Shown: positions 7,406 through 17,034, counted from the first letter of the stretch. The stretch: DNA of 32,994 bases from Bradyrhizobium sp. STM 3809 (GCF_000239795.1 NZ_CAFJ01000137.1:1-32994), one strand, 5' to 3'. The notes: generated from the letters alone by a model not told the origin. Numbers and translations: made by a program.

Positions 7406-9070
7406 ATGTGGAATCAAATCTACGATCCGTTGGGGAGCCCGGCGCTGTCGACGCTGGCCGCTGCCGTGCCCGTGGTGACGCTGCTGGTGCTGATCGCCAG
7501 CGGCAAGGTGAAGGCGCACATCGCCGCGATCATCGCGGTCGTGCTCACCAACATCATCACGATCTTCGTCTTCACGATGCCGGCCAACATGTCGATCCGC
7601 GCGACGGTGCTGGGCGTCGTCACCGGCTTCTTCCCGATCGGCTGGATCGTGCTGAACGTCATCTTCCTCTACCAGGTGACGGTCTCGACCGGCCGCTTCG
7701 AGCTGCTCAAGCGCGCGATCGGCGGCGTCACCGAGGACCGACGGCTGCAGCTCCTGCTGGTCGCGTTCTCCTTCGGCGCCTTCTTCGAGGGCGCCTCCGG
7801 CTTCGGCACCCCCGTCGCGATCACCGGCGCCGTGCTGATCGGTCTCGGCTTCTCGCCGCTCGCCGCCTCCGGCCTGTCGCTGATCGCCAACACTGCGCCG
7901 GTCGCCTATGGCGCGCTCGGCACGCCGATCCAGGGCCTCGCCTCGGTCACCGGCCTCGACCCCTACATCCTCGGCGCGATGGTCGGCCGGCAGCTGCCGG
8001 TGTTCTCGCTGATCGTGCCGTTCTGGGTGATCTGGGCGTTCGCCGGCTGGAAGGGCATGAAGGACATCTGGCCCGCGATCCTGGTGACCGGCGTCTCGTT
8101 CGCGGTGCCGCAGTTCCTGATCTCGAACTACGTCAACCCGTGGATCGTCGACATCGGCGCCTCGCTGATCTCGATGGGCGCGCTGATCCTGTTCCTGCGG
8201 GTGTGGCAGCCGAAGCAGCTGTGGCTCTCCCCGGCGCTGCGCGGCCGCGACGAATCGGCCGCCACGATGGCGGCGGCGAAGCCGCTCGACCGCACGCCGT
8301 TGACGCAGGCCGAGCTGTGGGGCGCGCTGCTGCCCTGGATCATCGTCTGCATCATCATGCTGATCTGGGGTAACGGCGCCTTCAAGAGCTGGGCGAACTC
8401 GATCTTCACCTGGAGCTATCCGGTGCCCGAGCTCGACAAGCTGATCAACAAGATGCCGCCGGTGGCCGCGAAGCCGACGCCGGAGGGCGCGGTGTTCTCT
8501 TTCACCTATCTGACCTTCACCGGCACCGGCATGCTGATCGCGGCGATCATCTCCGGCTTCCTGATGGGCGTCGGACCGGGCAAGCTGATCGCCGAATATG
8601 GCCGCACCATCCGGCTCTGCGCGATCTCGCTGATCACGATCTCGGCGATGCTGGCGATCGGCACGCTGACGCGCCTCTCCGGCGTCGACGCCACGCTCGG
8701 TCTCGCCTTCGCCGCGACCGGCGTGCTCTATCCCTTCTTCGGCACCTTGCTCGGCTGGCTGGGTGTGGCGCTGACGGGATCGGACACCGCCTCCAACGTG
8801 CTGTTCGGCAATCTGCAGAAGATCACCTCCGAGCAGCTCGGCCTGTCGCCGATCCTGATGGGGGCGGCCAACTCCTCGGGCGGCGTGATGGGCAAGATGA
8901 TCGACGCGCAATCGATCGTGGTCGCCTCGACCGCCACCAACTGGTACGGCCACGAGAGCTCGATCCTGCGTTACGTCTTCCTGCACTCGATCGTGCTGGC
9001 CTGTCTGGTCGGCCTGTTCGTGACCCTGCAGGCCTATGTCTATCCGTTCACCGCGATGGTGCTGAAGTAG
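7406..9070 (+). CDS. lctP: L-lactate/glycolate permease, LctP family
   Basis: A 554-residue integral membrane symporter of the LctP family (E. coli LldP and GlcA), which take up L-lactate, D-lactate and glycolate with protons. Recognisable family segments include MWNQIYDPLGSPALSTLAA at the start, FGAFFEGASGFGTPVAITGA, APVAYGALGTPI, and near the end LTGSDTASNVLFGNLQK and ANSSGGVMGKMIDAQSIVVA. Length and number of hydrophobic segments (about 12-14) are normal. The start at 7406 is chosen because GGGGGAGA sits nine bases before it and because it matches the family N-terminus; an in-frame ATG at 7361 would add 15 non-conserved residues. glcEF about 4 kb upstream makes glycolate a plausible substrate. 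A strong terminator follows. Confidence 0.93.
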   Translation: MWNQIYDPLGSPALSTLAAAVPVVTLLVLIASGKVKAHIAAIIAVVLTNIITIFVFTMPANMSIRATVLGVVTGFFPIGWIVLNVIFLYQVTVSTGRFELLKRAIGGVTEDRRLQLLLVAFSFGAFFEGASGFGTPVAITGAVLIGLGFSPLAASGLSLIANTAPVAYGALGTPIQGLASVTGLDPYILGAMVGRQLPVFSLIVPFWVIWAFAGWKGMKDIWPAILVTGVSFAVPQFLISNYVNPWIVDIGASLISMGALILFLRVWQPKQLWLSPALRGRDESAATMAAAKPLDRTPLTQAELWGALLPWIIVCIIMLIWGNGAFKSWANSIFTWSYPVPELDKLINKMPPVAAKPTPEGAVFSFTYLTFTGTGMLIAAIISGFLMGVGPGKLIAEYGRTIRLCAISLITISAMLAIGTLTRLSGVDATLGLAFAATGVLYPFFGTLLGWLGVALTGSDTASNVLFGNLQKITSEQLGLSPILMGAANSSGGVMGKMIDAQSIVVASTATNWYGHESSILRYVFLHSIVLACLVGLFVTLQAYVYPFTAMVLK

Positions 9071-9087
9071 CACCACACACGCGACAA

Positions 9088-9119
9088 AAACCCCGCGCCG
9101 CAACCGCGGCGCGGGGTTT
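9088..9119. terminator. terminator after lctP
   Basis: A perfect 14-bp stem AAACCCCGCGCCGC (9088-9101) / GCGGCGCGGGGTTT (9106-9119) with an AACC loop, beginning 18 bases after the lctP stop. Confidence 0.88.
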
Positions 9120-9219
9120 GCTATGTTTGGACCACATTTCTGCGGGAGCCGTGCTGGCGGCCATCCGGCCGATCGCCTACAAGGCGGACCCCATGCGCGA
9201 TGATCTGTCGAGAGGAACG

Positions 9220-9651
9220 ATGCGAGTTGTGAAGCGAGCCATGACGCGATCCGTGACGCGAACCATGGCCGGCGTGGTTGCAAGCCTGTTGATATCGGGT
9301 GTGCCCTTGGCCGCCGCGTCGGCAGAGGAGTTTCCGTTCGGCATGGAGATGACGCTCGACGCGCTGCCGCAAGCAGGCTCCAAGCGGGTGCCGGATCTCG
9401 ACATCGGCGAGAATGGCGACACCGTGCTTGAGCTCTGGTGCAAGGGCGGCAAGGGCCAGTTCTCGGTGGCCGGCAACACCGTCGTGTTCATCGCAGGCAC
9501 CATCGAGGACCGCAACTGTCCTGCGGCGCGTGCCCAGGCCGATGACGAACTGATCGCCGCGCTGAGCGCGGTCACCAACTGGAAGCGCCAGGGCGATCTG
9601 ATCACCTTCATCGGACCGAAGACGCTGCGCTTCCGGCTGAATACGAATTGA
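9220..9651 (+). CDS. secreted META/HslJ-like domain protein
   Basis: A 143-residue exported protein. Residues 1-27 (MRVVKRAMTRS then a hydrophobic core ending AAASA) are a signal peptide, with cleavage before EEFPFG. The mature part, with LELWCKGGKGQFSVAGN, then a Cys-containing DRNCPA segment and WKRQGDLITFIGPKTLRFRLN, resembles the META/HslJ small beta-barrel domain, including the late strand that carries F-x-G-x-x-x-L-x-F. Two cysteines (WCKGG, DRNCPA) could form a disulfide in the periplasm. The start at 9220 follows GAGAGGAACG; in-frame upstream ATGs (e.g. 9193) lack a good ribosome site. The role is unknown; META proteins are often linked to envelope stress or metal handling, but nothing here says which. 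Confidence 0.68.
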   Translation: MRVVKRAMTRSVTRTMAGVVASLLISGVPLAAASAEEFPFGMEMTLDALPQAGSKRVPDLDIGENGDTVLELWCKGGKGQFSVAGNTVVFIAGTIEDRNCPAARAQADDELIAALSAVTNWKRQGDLITFIGPKTLRFRLNTN

Positions 9652-9701
9652 GCCGAGACAAGAGCGTCCAGCTCAAATTGTGCGCTTTTCTCTCTCAACG
9701 T

Positions 9702-9785
9702 CGTCATGGCCGCGCTTGTCCGGCCATCCACGTCGTCGACATCCTGAGAAGGGCGTGGATGCCCGGGTCAAGCCCGGGCATGACG
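9702..9785. repeat. interspersed palindromic repeat, copy 2
   Basis: The left arm CGTCATGGCCGCGCTTGTCC and onward to CCATCCACG pairs with CGTGGATGCCCGGGTCAAGC and onward to CATGACG, around a spacer of about 20 bases. It is the same family as 184-273 and here is the better-preserved copy. It sits between convergent genes (plus-strand META protein, minus-strand secreted protein), a usual location for such units. Confidence 0.75.
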
Positions 9786-9912
9786 GCGTAACGAACTGGA
9801 AGTCTCGTTCGTCGGGACGGGCCCTATTCCCACATGCCGGCGACCATGTCCCTCAAGTCATCCTCGAGGCGATGGTGATACTGGGTTCGCGACGTCTGCC
9901 GTCGTGACCTGC

Positions 9913-11103
9913 TTACTTCCACACCGAGTTGTCGGCGTCCCAGCGCTTGGCCTTGAAGACCTTCGCCAGTTCGTCGATGGCGCCGCCATCGTCGCGGGTG
10001 TCGCTTTCCTCATCGCCCGAGGACTCGTCCGACAGGATCAGCTTGGCGGCGGAGCTCTCGTCGATGGTGCTCGTCGTCGGGCTGCTGATCCACAGGATCA
10101 GCGCATCCGCACCGCCCGGCTTATCGGGCGAGACGAGGCCGGTGACCTCGATGACATCGGTCAGCTCCAGCGAGGGCATCAGCTGGCTCGGCCGCTTCAA
10201 GGTCAGCTTCAGCTTGCCGGTCACCGGGTTCCAGACCGCACTCGCCGGCTTGGCGTTATAGGTCTTGGCCAGCACGTCGGAGATGGTGTTCGCCAGCTTG
10301 TCGCGGTTGATCTTGTCGCCGTCGCGCCAGTCGGCGGCCGCGAAGCGGATGGTGCGATCCATTTCCACGGTGCCTGCGGTCCAGCCGGCCGTGACGACGC
10401 CGGTCGTGGCGCGGGCCTTGGCGATCAGGGCGCCGGCGCGTTCGGGGTCGACCGTCATGCTGACGGTCTGTTCGCCCGCGCGCAGCGCATCGCAGCTCAC
10501 GACCAGGCTGGACAGCGAGACCTCGACGTTCTCGCCTTTCAGGCTCTTCAGGAAGTCGGCGACCGCGTCGAGCTTGAGGCGAACGGACACGGCCTCCGGC
10601 GAAACATCGGTGAAGTCCTTCGGCTGCGCGGTGATGCCGTCGTCGTTCGACTGGCTTTCCTGGAACTCCTTCTCGCTGACATCGGCGTTGTCGGTCGACG
10701 CCACTTCGGTCACCGTCTTGCCGATGACGATCTGGCCGCGGAACTCGAAATTGTCGCCGGTCGGCTTGCGCGTCAGCTTCACCGTCACCGGCTCCTTGGC
10801 GCCGTTGCTCTGGGTCGCGCCGGTCAGGGTCTGGCCATTGACGGTGAGGTTGACGACGAAACGGTCCTTGCGGTCGGAGTTCTTGGCAACGGGATAGCAG
10901 ACGTCGAGCGTGGCCGCAGTGACGGTCTTGCCCTGGCGCGTCTCCTTCAGGATCACGTCGGCATTGCCGTCCATCAGGCCGTCGAGGGCGGTGAAGTAGC
11001 GAACCTCGTTGGCGGGGGCCTTGGTGCCGCTCTTGCTCTGGGCCCAACCGAGTTCCGGCGCGGCCGCTGCAATCACGGCCAGCGCCACCAAAATCGCGCG
11101 CAT
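9913..11103 (-). CDS. secreted protein of unknown function
   Basis: A 396-residue exported protein that I do not recognise as a named family. Residues 1-21 (MRAILVALAVIAAAAPELGWA) are a signal peptide, with cleavage before QSKSG. The mature protein looks soluble and beta-rich. It contains paired repeats of similar character: VTVKLTRKPTGDNFEFRGQI in the first half and KLKLTLKRPSQLMPSLELTD in the second, suggesting two related domains. The C-terminal region is acidic (DESSGDEESDTRDDGG) before a basic tail ending WDADNSVWK. Only two cysteines (VCYP, SCDAL) are present. AAGGA lies seven bases before the ATG. It is downstream of groEL on the same strand but separated from it by a terminator, so it is probably an independent unit. 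Confidence 0.72.
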   Translation of the reverse strand: MRAILVALAVIAAAAPELGWAQSKSGTKAPANEVRYFTALDGLMDGNADVILKETRQGKTVTAATLDVCYPVAKNSDRKDRFVVNLTVNGQTLTGATQSNGAKEPVTVKLTRKPTGDNFEFRGQIVIGKTVTEVASTDNADVSEKEFQESQSNDDGITAQPKDFTDVSPEAVSVRLKLDAVADFLKSLKGENVEVSLSSLVVSCDALRAGEQTVSMTVDPERAGALIAKARATTGVVTAGWTAGTVEMDRTIRFAAADWRDGDKINRDKLANTISDVLAKTYNAKPASAVWNPVTGKLKLTLKRPSQLMPSLELTDVIEVTGLVSPDKPGGADALILWISSPTTSTIDESSAAKLILSDESSGDEESDTRDDGGAIDELAKVFKAKRWDADNSVWK

Positions 11104-11185
11104 CTGAAAATCCTTGTGGGAGCGGAATCGGCGCTAGCTGTAGCGCCAAACTGCCATCACTGCACCCCCACTTCGACACTCGGCC

Positions 11186-11214
11186 AAAAAGAAGGCCGCC
11201 CGGAGGCGGCCTTC
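11186..11214 (-). terminator. rho-independent terminator of groESL
   Basis: Read on the minus strand: GAAGGCCGCC, a 4-base loop, GGCGGCCTTC, then TTTTTGG. The 10-bp stem is perfect (11191-11200 with 11205-11214) and the T-run is on the groEL-downstream side, about 40 bases past the groEL stop. Confidence 0.88.
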
Positions 11215-11253
11215 GTGACGGTGTGGTGATGGAGGCTCGGGACTGGGCCTGGC

Positions 11254-12951
<1,698 letters not shown>

Positions 12952-13032
12952 TCACCGGATCGAGGTTGAAAAGCGCTGGTCGCCCGGGGCGGCTCAAGGC
13001 CGCCCAGAGCTGTTCGGATCACGCGGTTCGGA

Positions 13033-13329
13033 TCAGGCGACGACGCCCATGATGTCGGACTCCTTCATGATGAGGAGTTCCTCGCCGTCCAGCTTGACCT
13101 CGGTGCCGGACCACTTGCCGAACAGCACGCGGTCGCCGACCTTGACGTCGATCGGGATCAGCTTGCCGCTCTCGTCGCGGCCGCCCGGGCCGACGGCGAC
13201 GACCTCGCCCTGCGAGGGCTTTTCCTTGGCGGAGTCGGGGATGATGATGCCGCCCTTGGTCTTCTCTTCGGCGTCGATGCGCTTAACCACGACGCGATCA
13301 TGCAGGGGACGAAACTTCGATTTGGCCAT
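13033..13329 (-). CDS. groES: co-chaperonin GroES (Hsp10)
   Basis: 10-kDa cap of the GroEL ring. The 98-residue product [20 protein letters not shown] to [11 protein letters not shown] contains the GroES signature [13 protein letters not shown] and the mobile-loop segment [18 protein letters not shown], whose GGIII residues contact GroEL. The start at 13329 is chosen over upstream in-frame codons because AAAGGG precedes it by a normal distance and because it gives the family N-terminus. It is first in the groES-groEL operon. CIRCE lies about 100 bases upstream of the start. Confidence 0.97.
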   Translation of the reverse strand: MAKSKFRPLHDRVVVKRIDAEEKTKGGIIIPDSAKEKPSQGEVVAVGPGGRDESGKLIPIDVKVGDRVLFGKWSGTEVKLDGEELLIMKESDIMGVVA

Positions 13330-13429
13330 GACGGATCCCTTTGCGGGTGCTTTGGTAGAGGTTGCTGTCGGAGGAATCTGAATGCGGCCACAATTGACGC
13401 CCAACTGGGCCTCCAACCGGCGCGCAGCT

Positions 13430-13456
13430 TTAGCAATCGTGCCCTCCGAGTGCTAA
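13430..13456. promoter_or_regulatory. CIRCE operator (HrcA binding site)
   Basis: TTAGCAATC (13430-13438), a 9-base spacer, GAGTGCTAA (13448-13456). The consensus is TTAGCACTC-N9-GAGTGCTAA, so the site has a single mismatch. It lies just downstream of the predicted groESL minus 10 box, where HrcA binding would block transcription until heat shock. Confidence 0.95.
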
Positions 13457-13469
13457 AGACCGCTGCCGG

Positions 13470-13497
13470 AAATATGGCTTGGCGCTGTTCCTGTCAA
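13470..13497 (-). promoter_or_regulatory. predicted groESL promoter
   Basis: On the minus strand TTGACA (13497-13492) is followed after 15-16 bases by CATATT/ATATTT (13476-13470). The expected start point falls next to or inside the CIRCE operator. The perfect minus 35 box and the coupling to CIRCE make this a sound housekeeping-sigma call. Confidence 0.75.
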
Positions 13498-13662
13498 GCA
13501 AAGGCCGGCGGTTAAGCCCTTGTTCAGGCTGTTAAGGGGATGTTGAACCGGGCCAGACATGTTAGTGGAGCGGCGCCGTCGTCCGACGTCGTTGCTCTGA
13601 CGCGCGTTTTGCGCTTGGTTGCCGGACGGGGCAGCCACGATTTTGTTCCTTAAGGGGATGCC

Positions 13663-14169
13663 ATGACGAGTTCACGGTGCGCGCGGTCGATCGCCAATCT
13701 CGGTGTCGCGTCGGCGCTCACGATGCTTCTGGGAGCGTGCACGGGCTTCAGCCTGTCGCCGTCGACTCCCATGCAGTCCGAGGCGCCCGTCGAGCCGGAG
13801 GTGCCGTCGACGATCCGTCCCGAGGATCTCGTCGGCAAATGGGGCCTGGCCGCCTATAACAATCCCAATGACCGCGCGCGCACCGAGAAGATGGCGCTGG
13901 CGCAGTGCAAGCAGCCCTACACGATCGGGCAGGGAACATCCGGCGGCGTGATCATGCACCTCGCCGACCAGGCCACCCCGCAGGAGCTGCGGCTGAAGGG
14001 GTCCGCCGGCGGCAAGAACTATATCGGTCCCGCCGGCCCCCCTGGCGGCGAGCAGGATCGCGAGGTCATCTCGTTCGACGGACGGGTGCTGATCACCCGC
14101 TTCGTCGACAAGGATGCGGCCACCCGATACCAGACCATGGTCTATGTCCGCTGCGGACCGCGCGCCTGA
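13663..14169 (+). CDS. small lipoprotein of unknown function
   Basis: A 168-residue exported protein with a lipobox: a hydrophobic N-terminal stretch ends LLGAC at about residues 22-26, so Cys26 should be acylated. A Ser/Pro/Glu linker follows (SPSTPMQSEAPVEPEVPST), then a compact domain with GKWGLAAYNN, QCKQPYTIGQGTSGGVIMHL, GGKNYIGPAGPPGG and a final YVRCGPR. Apart from the lipobox Cys there are two cysteines, which may pair. AAGGGG lies six bases before the ATG. I recognise it only as a conserved Bradyrhizobium-type hypothetical protein. It is monocistronic, ending at a bidirectional terminator. Confidence 0.8.
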   Translation: MTSSRCARSIANLGVASALTMLLGACTGFSLSPSTPMQSEAPVEPEVPSTIRPEDLVGKWGLAAYNNPNDRARTEKMALAQCKQPYTIGQGTSGGVIMHLADQATPQELRLKGSAGGKNYIGPAGPPGGEQDREVISFDGRVLITRFVDKDAATRYQTMVYVRCGPRA

Positions 14170-14205
14170 GATCGGCACGCGCATCGAGAGGCGACGATAC
14201 GAACG

Positions 14206-14234
14206 AAAAACGCCGGCTGACCGCCGGCGTTTTT
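14206..14234. terminator. bidirectional terminator, lipoprotein / cheZ-like
   Basis: A perfect 12-bp stem AAAAACGCCGGC (14206-14217) / GCCGGCGTTTTT (14223-14234) with a TGACC loop. A-run and T-run flanks allow termination on both strands of two convergent genes. Confidence 0.92.
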
Positions 14235-14259
14235 GTTTGGCGTGAAGGCCGATCGCGGC

Positions 14260-15042
14260 TCAGTTGAACATCGCGTCGATATCGTCCTGCGAGGCGTGGC
14301 CGACATCGCCTTCCGCCTTCGGGCCGTTCAGCAGCCTGGCGTCGCCCTCGCGGGTATCGACGATCGGCGGCACATGCGCCTTGATCGCGTCGACGCCGCC
14401 CCAGATGTCCATCATCACCACGATGTGGTGCTCGATGAACTTCATGGTGGTCATGACCTTGTTGATGCGCTGGCCGGTCAGGTCCTGGAAGTTGCAGGCC
14501 TCGAAGATCGAGACCACGCGCTCCTGGATCTCCTCGCTGAGGATCTTCTGCTGGTCGGCCGAGTCGACCTTGCCGAGCGCGCTCGCGGCGTTGTCGATCG
14601 CCTCCGCGGCTTCGAGGATCTGCTGGGTCGCCTGCTCGGTGCCGCCGACGACCGCGCCGAGCTCGCCATTGACCTTGGCCATCTCCTCGCCGTTGAAGCT
14701 CTTGGCATGGAGGGTCGCGATCTCGCCCTTGGTGCGGTTGATCGCGTCATGAATCAGGTCGAGCTCGACCTTGAGCTTCTCGCACTGCTCGATCTGCGCG
14801 CGATAGGTCTCGAGCAGGGCGCGCGCCTCGGCGACTTCGCGTTGCGCGGATTCCTCGATGGCGGCATTCGTCGTGCTGTGTCCGCCGCCGCCGCGAATGG
14901 CGTTAGCCATCTGGGCGCGGATCGCACGGAGCTCGTCCATGATTTCCTTGTGGTTGGGGCCGATCTCGCCGCCCACGAAGTCGGGCTCCGGCATATGGCC
15001 GACGATTGCTTCTTCGATACGGAAACGCTTGCGAACCGGCAT
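14260..15042 (-). CDS. CheZ-family protein phosphatase (orphan)
   Basis: A 260-residue, mostly helical protein. NFQDLTGQRI holds the CheZ active-site motif: Asp187 and Gln191 align with E. coli CheZ Asp143 and Gln147, which position water to dephosphorylate CheY-P. The C-terminus SQDDIDAMFN matches the CheY-docking tail of CheZ (SQDDVDxLL). Residues about 65-180 (QREVAEARALLETYRAQIEQ and onward) should form the long helical hairpin. The N-terminal 55 residues, with a Gly-rich patch (RGGGGHS), are extra. No cheA, cheY or flagellar gene is in the window, so the response regulator it acts on is unknown. AGGGA lies eight bases before the start. Confidence 0.87.
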   Translation of the reverse strand: MPVRKRFRIEEAIVGHMPEPDFVGGEIGPNHKEIMDELRAIRAQMANAIRGGGGHSTTNAAIEESAQREVAEARALLETYRAQIEQCEKLKVELDLIHDAINRTKGEIATLHAKSFNGEEMAKVNGELGAVVGGTEQATQQILEAAEAIDNAASALGKVDSADQQKILSEEIQERVVSIFEACNFQDLTGQRINKVMTTMKFIEHHIVVMMDIWGGVDAIKAHVPPIVDTREGDARLLNGPKAEGDVGHASQDDIDAMFN

Positions 15043-15348
15043 GAGAGTATCCCTGACCTTTTACTGAGCACAGTTCTACGCGGAGGCATTTAACATCGCG
15101 TTCACGCCAGGAACCGCGCATCACGCAACGCCCGCGTGCGCTGTCAGGAGCGGTTAACCATGCCGCTTTGGCCTTCACGCAAAAGTAACGCTAGCCATCA
15201 AAACCGCGGTCATCGGCGGCAATGGTGAATCCCGACGGGGCCTGTGTTTACCAAAGCGATCGGGTTTTGCTCTTTATTGACGATAAGCGGCGGCCGCATG
15301 GCCTCGCGCGACGACCAGTCTCCAGACGAAACAGTACAGAGTACGTCG
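15043..15348. other. divergent intergenic region, cheZ-like / L,D-transpeptidase
   Basis: Contains two TTAAC words: TTAAC at 15090-15094 and TTAACCAT at 15154-15161. The latter equals the CtrA half-site described in Caulobacter and relatives. The stretch 15244-15348 is open in the transpeptidase frame (a GTG at 15244, an ATG at 15298) and might encode an N-terminal extension, but a signal peptide begins cleanly at 15349. Confidence 0.5.
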
Positions 15349-16137
15349 ATGTTCAGATCATTCTCCACAGCGCTGCTGGCCGGCGCATGCATCTTCTATT
15401 CGGGTCTGGATCAGGCCATGGCCCAGGGCTTTCAGCAGCCGACGGTGATCTATAGCGGCCCGTCGCAGAGCGCGCCGGTGCGCACGGCCTATGTCGAGCG
15501 CTCGCGAATGGGCGGCGGCTTCATCGAATTCCTGTTCGGCGACCCGCAGGGCGGACGCGGTGCTCCGCCGCCGGCACAGCCGATGTATCAGCAGCAGCCG
15601 TCCTATTACGGGGCGCAGCCGTCGATGCCGGGCAGCGCGCCGCAGCAGGGCTATCCGGACGAGGAAGCGTATGAGCAGACGCAGCGCCCGCTCGATCCGA
15701 AATACGAGAAACAGGTCGTTGACTATGACGGCAAAGAAAGGCCGGGCACGATCGTCATCGATACACCTAACAAGTTTCTCTATCTGGTTCAGGGCGAAGG
15801 CCGCGCATTGCGCTATGGCATCGGCGTCGGCCGTCCCGGTTTCACCTGGTCGGGCGTCAAGACGATCTCGGCGAAGCGCGAATGGCCGGACTGGACGCCG
15901 CCGGCGGAGATGCTGGCGCGCCGGCCGGACCTGCCGCGCCACATGGAGGGCGGCCCGCAAAACCCGCTCGGCGCCCGCGCGATGTATCTGGGCTCCTCGC
16001 TCTATCGCATCCACGGCTCCAACGAGCCGTGGACGATCGGGACCAACGTGTCGTCGGGCTGCATCCGCATGCGCAACGAGGACGTCATCGACCTCTACAC
16101 GCGTGTCAACGTCGGCACCCGGGTCATCGTGCTGTAA
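15349..16137 (+). CDS. L,D-transpeptidase (YkuD domain), secreted
   Basis: A periplasmic enzyme that crosslinks peptidoglycan stem peptides or attaches proteins to them. The 262-residue product has a signal peptide (1-25, ending DQAMA before QGFQQ). A Pro/Gln/Tyr-rich linker (about 65-110) follows, then a YkuD domain from about residue 133 (GTIVIDTPNKFLYLVQ). The catalytic motif is HGSNEPWTIGTNVSSGCIRM, with His222 and Cys238. Rhizobiales encode many such enzymes, and some attach outer-membrane proteins to peptidoglycan; the role of this one is not evident. The start is uncertain: ATG 15349 gives the signal peptide but has a weak ribosome site; ATG 15298 and GTG 15244 are in frame upstream. 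It ends at a bidirectional terminator. Confidence 0.9.
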   Translation: MFRSFSTALLAGACIFYSGLDQAMAQGFQQPTVIYSGPSQSAPVRTAYVERSRMGGGFIEFLFGDPQGGRGAPPPAQPMYQQQPSYYGAQPSMPGSAPQQGYPDEEAYEQTQRPLDPKYEKQVVDYDGKERPGTIVIDTPNKFLYLVQGEGRALRYGIGVGRPGFTWSGVKTISAKREWPDWTPPAEMLARRPDLPRHMEGGPQNPLGARAMYLGSSLYRIHGSNEPWTIGTNVSSGCIRMRNEDVIDLYTRVNVGTRVIVL

Positions 16138-16163
16138 CCGCGATCGTTCCGCCGATCAGATGC

Positions 16164-16192
16164 AAAAGGCCGCCCGGACGGGCGGCCTTTTT
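16164..16192. terminator. bidirectional terminator after L,D-transpeptidase
   Basis: A perfect 12-bp stem AAAAGGCCGCCC (16164-16175) / GGGCGGCCTTTT (16180-16191) with a GGAC loop and a further T. It separates two convergent genes. Confidence 0.9.
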
Positions 16193-16224
16193 CCATTCGG
16201 GTTGGGCTCGAGACGGCACGCTCG

Positions 16225-17034
16225 TCAGGCGTAGTCACTGCCACCGTCGTCATCGCCGCCATAGCCGTCGTCGGCATCGAAATCGGCGGCGTCGTTGTCG
16301 TTGCCGCTGTCGTCATAGTTCGCCTGATCGAACAGGCCGGCGCGGCCGCCGGCGTCACCGGAGCGGCCGATGTCGTCGAGGCCGGCATCGCGCGCCAGCG
16401 AGCCGCTGGACGCGTCACCGCCCCATGGACTGGCGCCGCCGCCGCGTTCCTCGATGATCGTGGTGTCGCCGAACGCCTGGTGCGAGCCGCCGCCCATCAT
16501 CGAGCGGATGCCGCCGAGCAGCAGCGAGCCGCCGACCATGCCGGCCGCCGCGGCCGCTGCCGTGCCCAGGAACGAGCCGCCTCCGCCGCCAAAGACGCCG
16601 CCGCGCGGCTGGCCGAAGCCGCCCTGGTCATAGGGACCGCCCTGGCCGGGATAACCGGGCTGGCCCTGGTAGCCGGGAGGCATGGCCTGACCGCTGTTCC
16701 AGACCGGCCGGCTGGTGGACGGCGGCGGCACGGGCGGGACCGAGCCGCGGTTGCCGCTGGATCCGAAGATGCTGTCGCGCATCGAATCCAGGAAGCTGCC
16801 GGACTGCGCCTGCGGCGCGCTTTGCGCATGCTGCAGCTCCTCGATCCGGGCATTGGCGCGCTTCAAGGCTTCGTCCTGCACCAGCACGGTCTGCACCAGC
16901 GCATAGACGGCGTTGGGGGCCTGCTGCAGTCCTCGGGCGATGGCGGCGGCGGCCTCCGGATCACGCGGCGCACTCTCCAGCTTGGCAAGCCGGTCGAACA
17001 GGTCGTCGATGAGTTGGCGTTCTTGCGGTGTCAT
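16225..17034 (-). CDS. DUF2076 family protein
   Basis: A 269-residue protein starting MTPQERQLIDDLFDRLAKLE, the hallmark N-terminus of DUF2076. Residues 1-85 are helical and charged (NAVYALVQTVLVQDEALKRANARIEEL). They are followed by a Pro/Gly/Gln-rich disordered region, then a Gly/Ala-rich hydrophobic stretch near 150-180 (FLGTAAAAAAGMVGGSLLLGG) that may be membrane-associated. The tail is very acidic (DDSGNDNDAADFDADDGYGG and onward). DUF2076 proteins are annotated as periplasmic ligand-binding or sensor proteins, but no signal peptide is visible, so location and role are unclear. Its stop is about 30 bases beyond the shared terminator. No partner gene is evident. Confidence 0.85.
   Translation of the reverse strand: MTPQERQLIDDLFDRLAKLESAPRDPEAAAAIARGLQQAPNAVYALVQTVLVQDEALKRANARIEELQHAQSAPQAQSGSFLDSMRDSIFGSSGNRGSVPPVPPPSTSRPVWNSGQAMPPGYQGQPGYPGQGGPYDQGGFGQPRGGVFGGGGGSFLGTAAAAAAGMVGGSLLLGGIRSMMGGGSHQAFGDTTIIEERGGGASPWGGDASSGSLARDAGLDDIGRSGDAGGRAGLFDQANYDDSGNDNDAADFDADDGYGGDDDGGSDYA

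Larger units (their letters stand above)
13330..13662. other. divergent intergenic region, groES / lipoprotein gene
   Basis: Holds the groES leader (13330-13429), the CIRCE operator and the groESL promoter (listed separately), then about 160 bases serving the plus-strand lipoprotein gene. In that last part two TTAAG words occur within 30 bases (near 13513 and 13538); I cannot assign a function to them. No coding frame is credible. Confidence 0.5.

Noticed and set aside
7157-9283. 708-codon open frame on the minus strand
   Set aside because: It is antisense to lctP. The translation is an Arg/Asp/His-rich string without structure.
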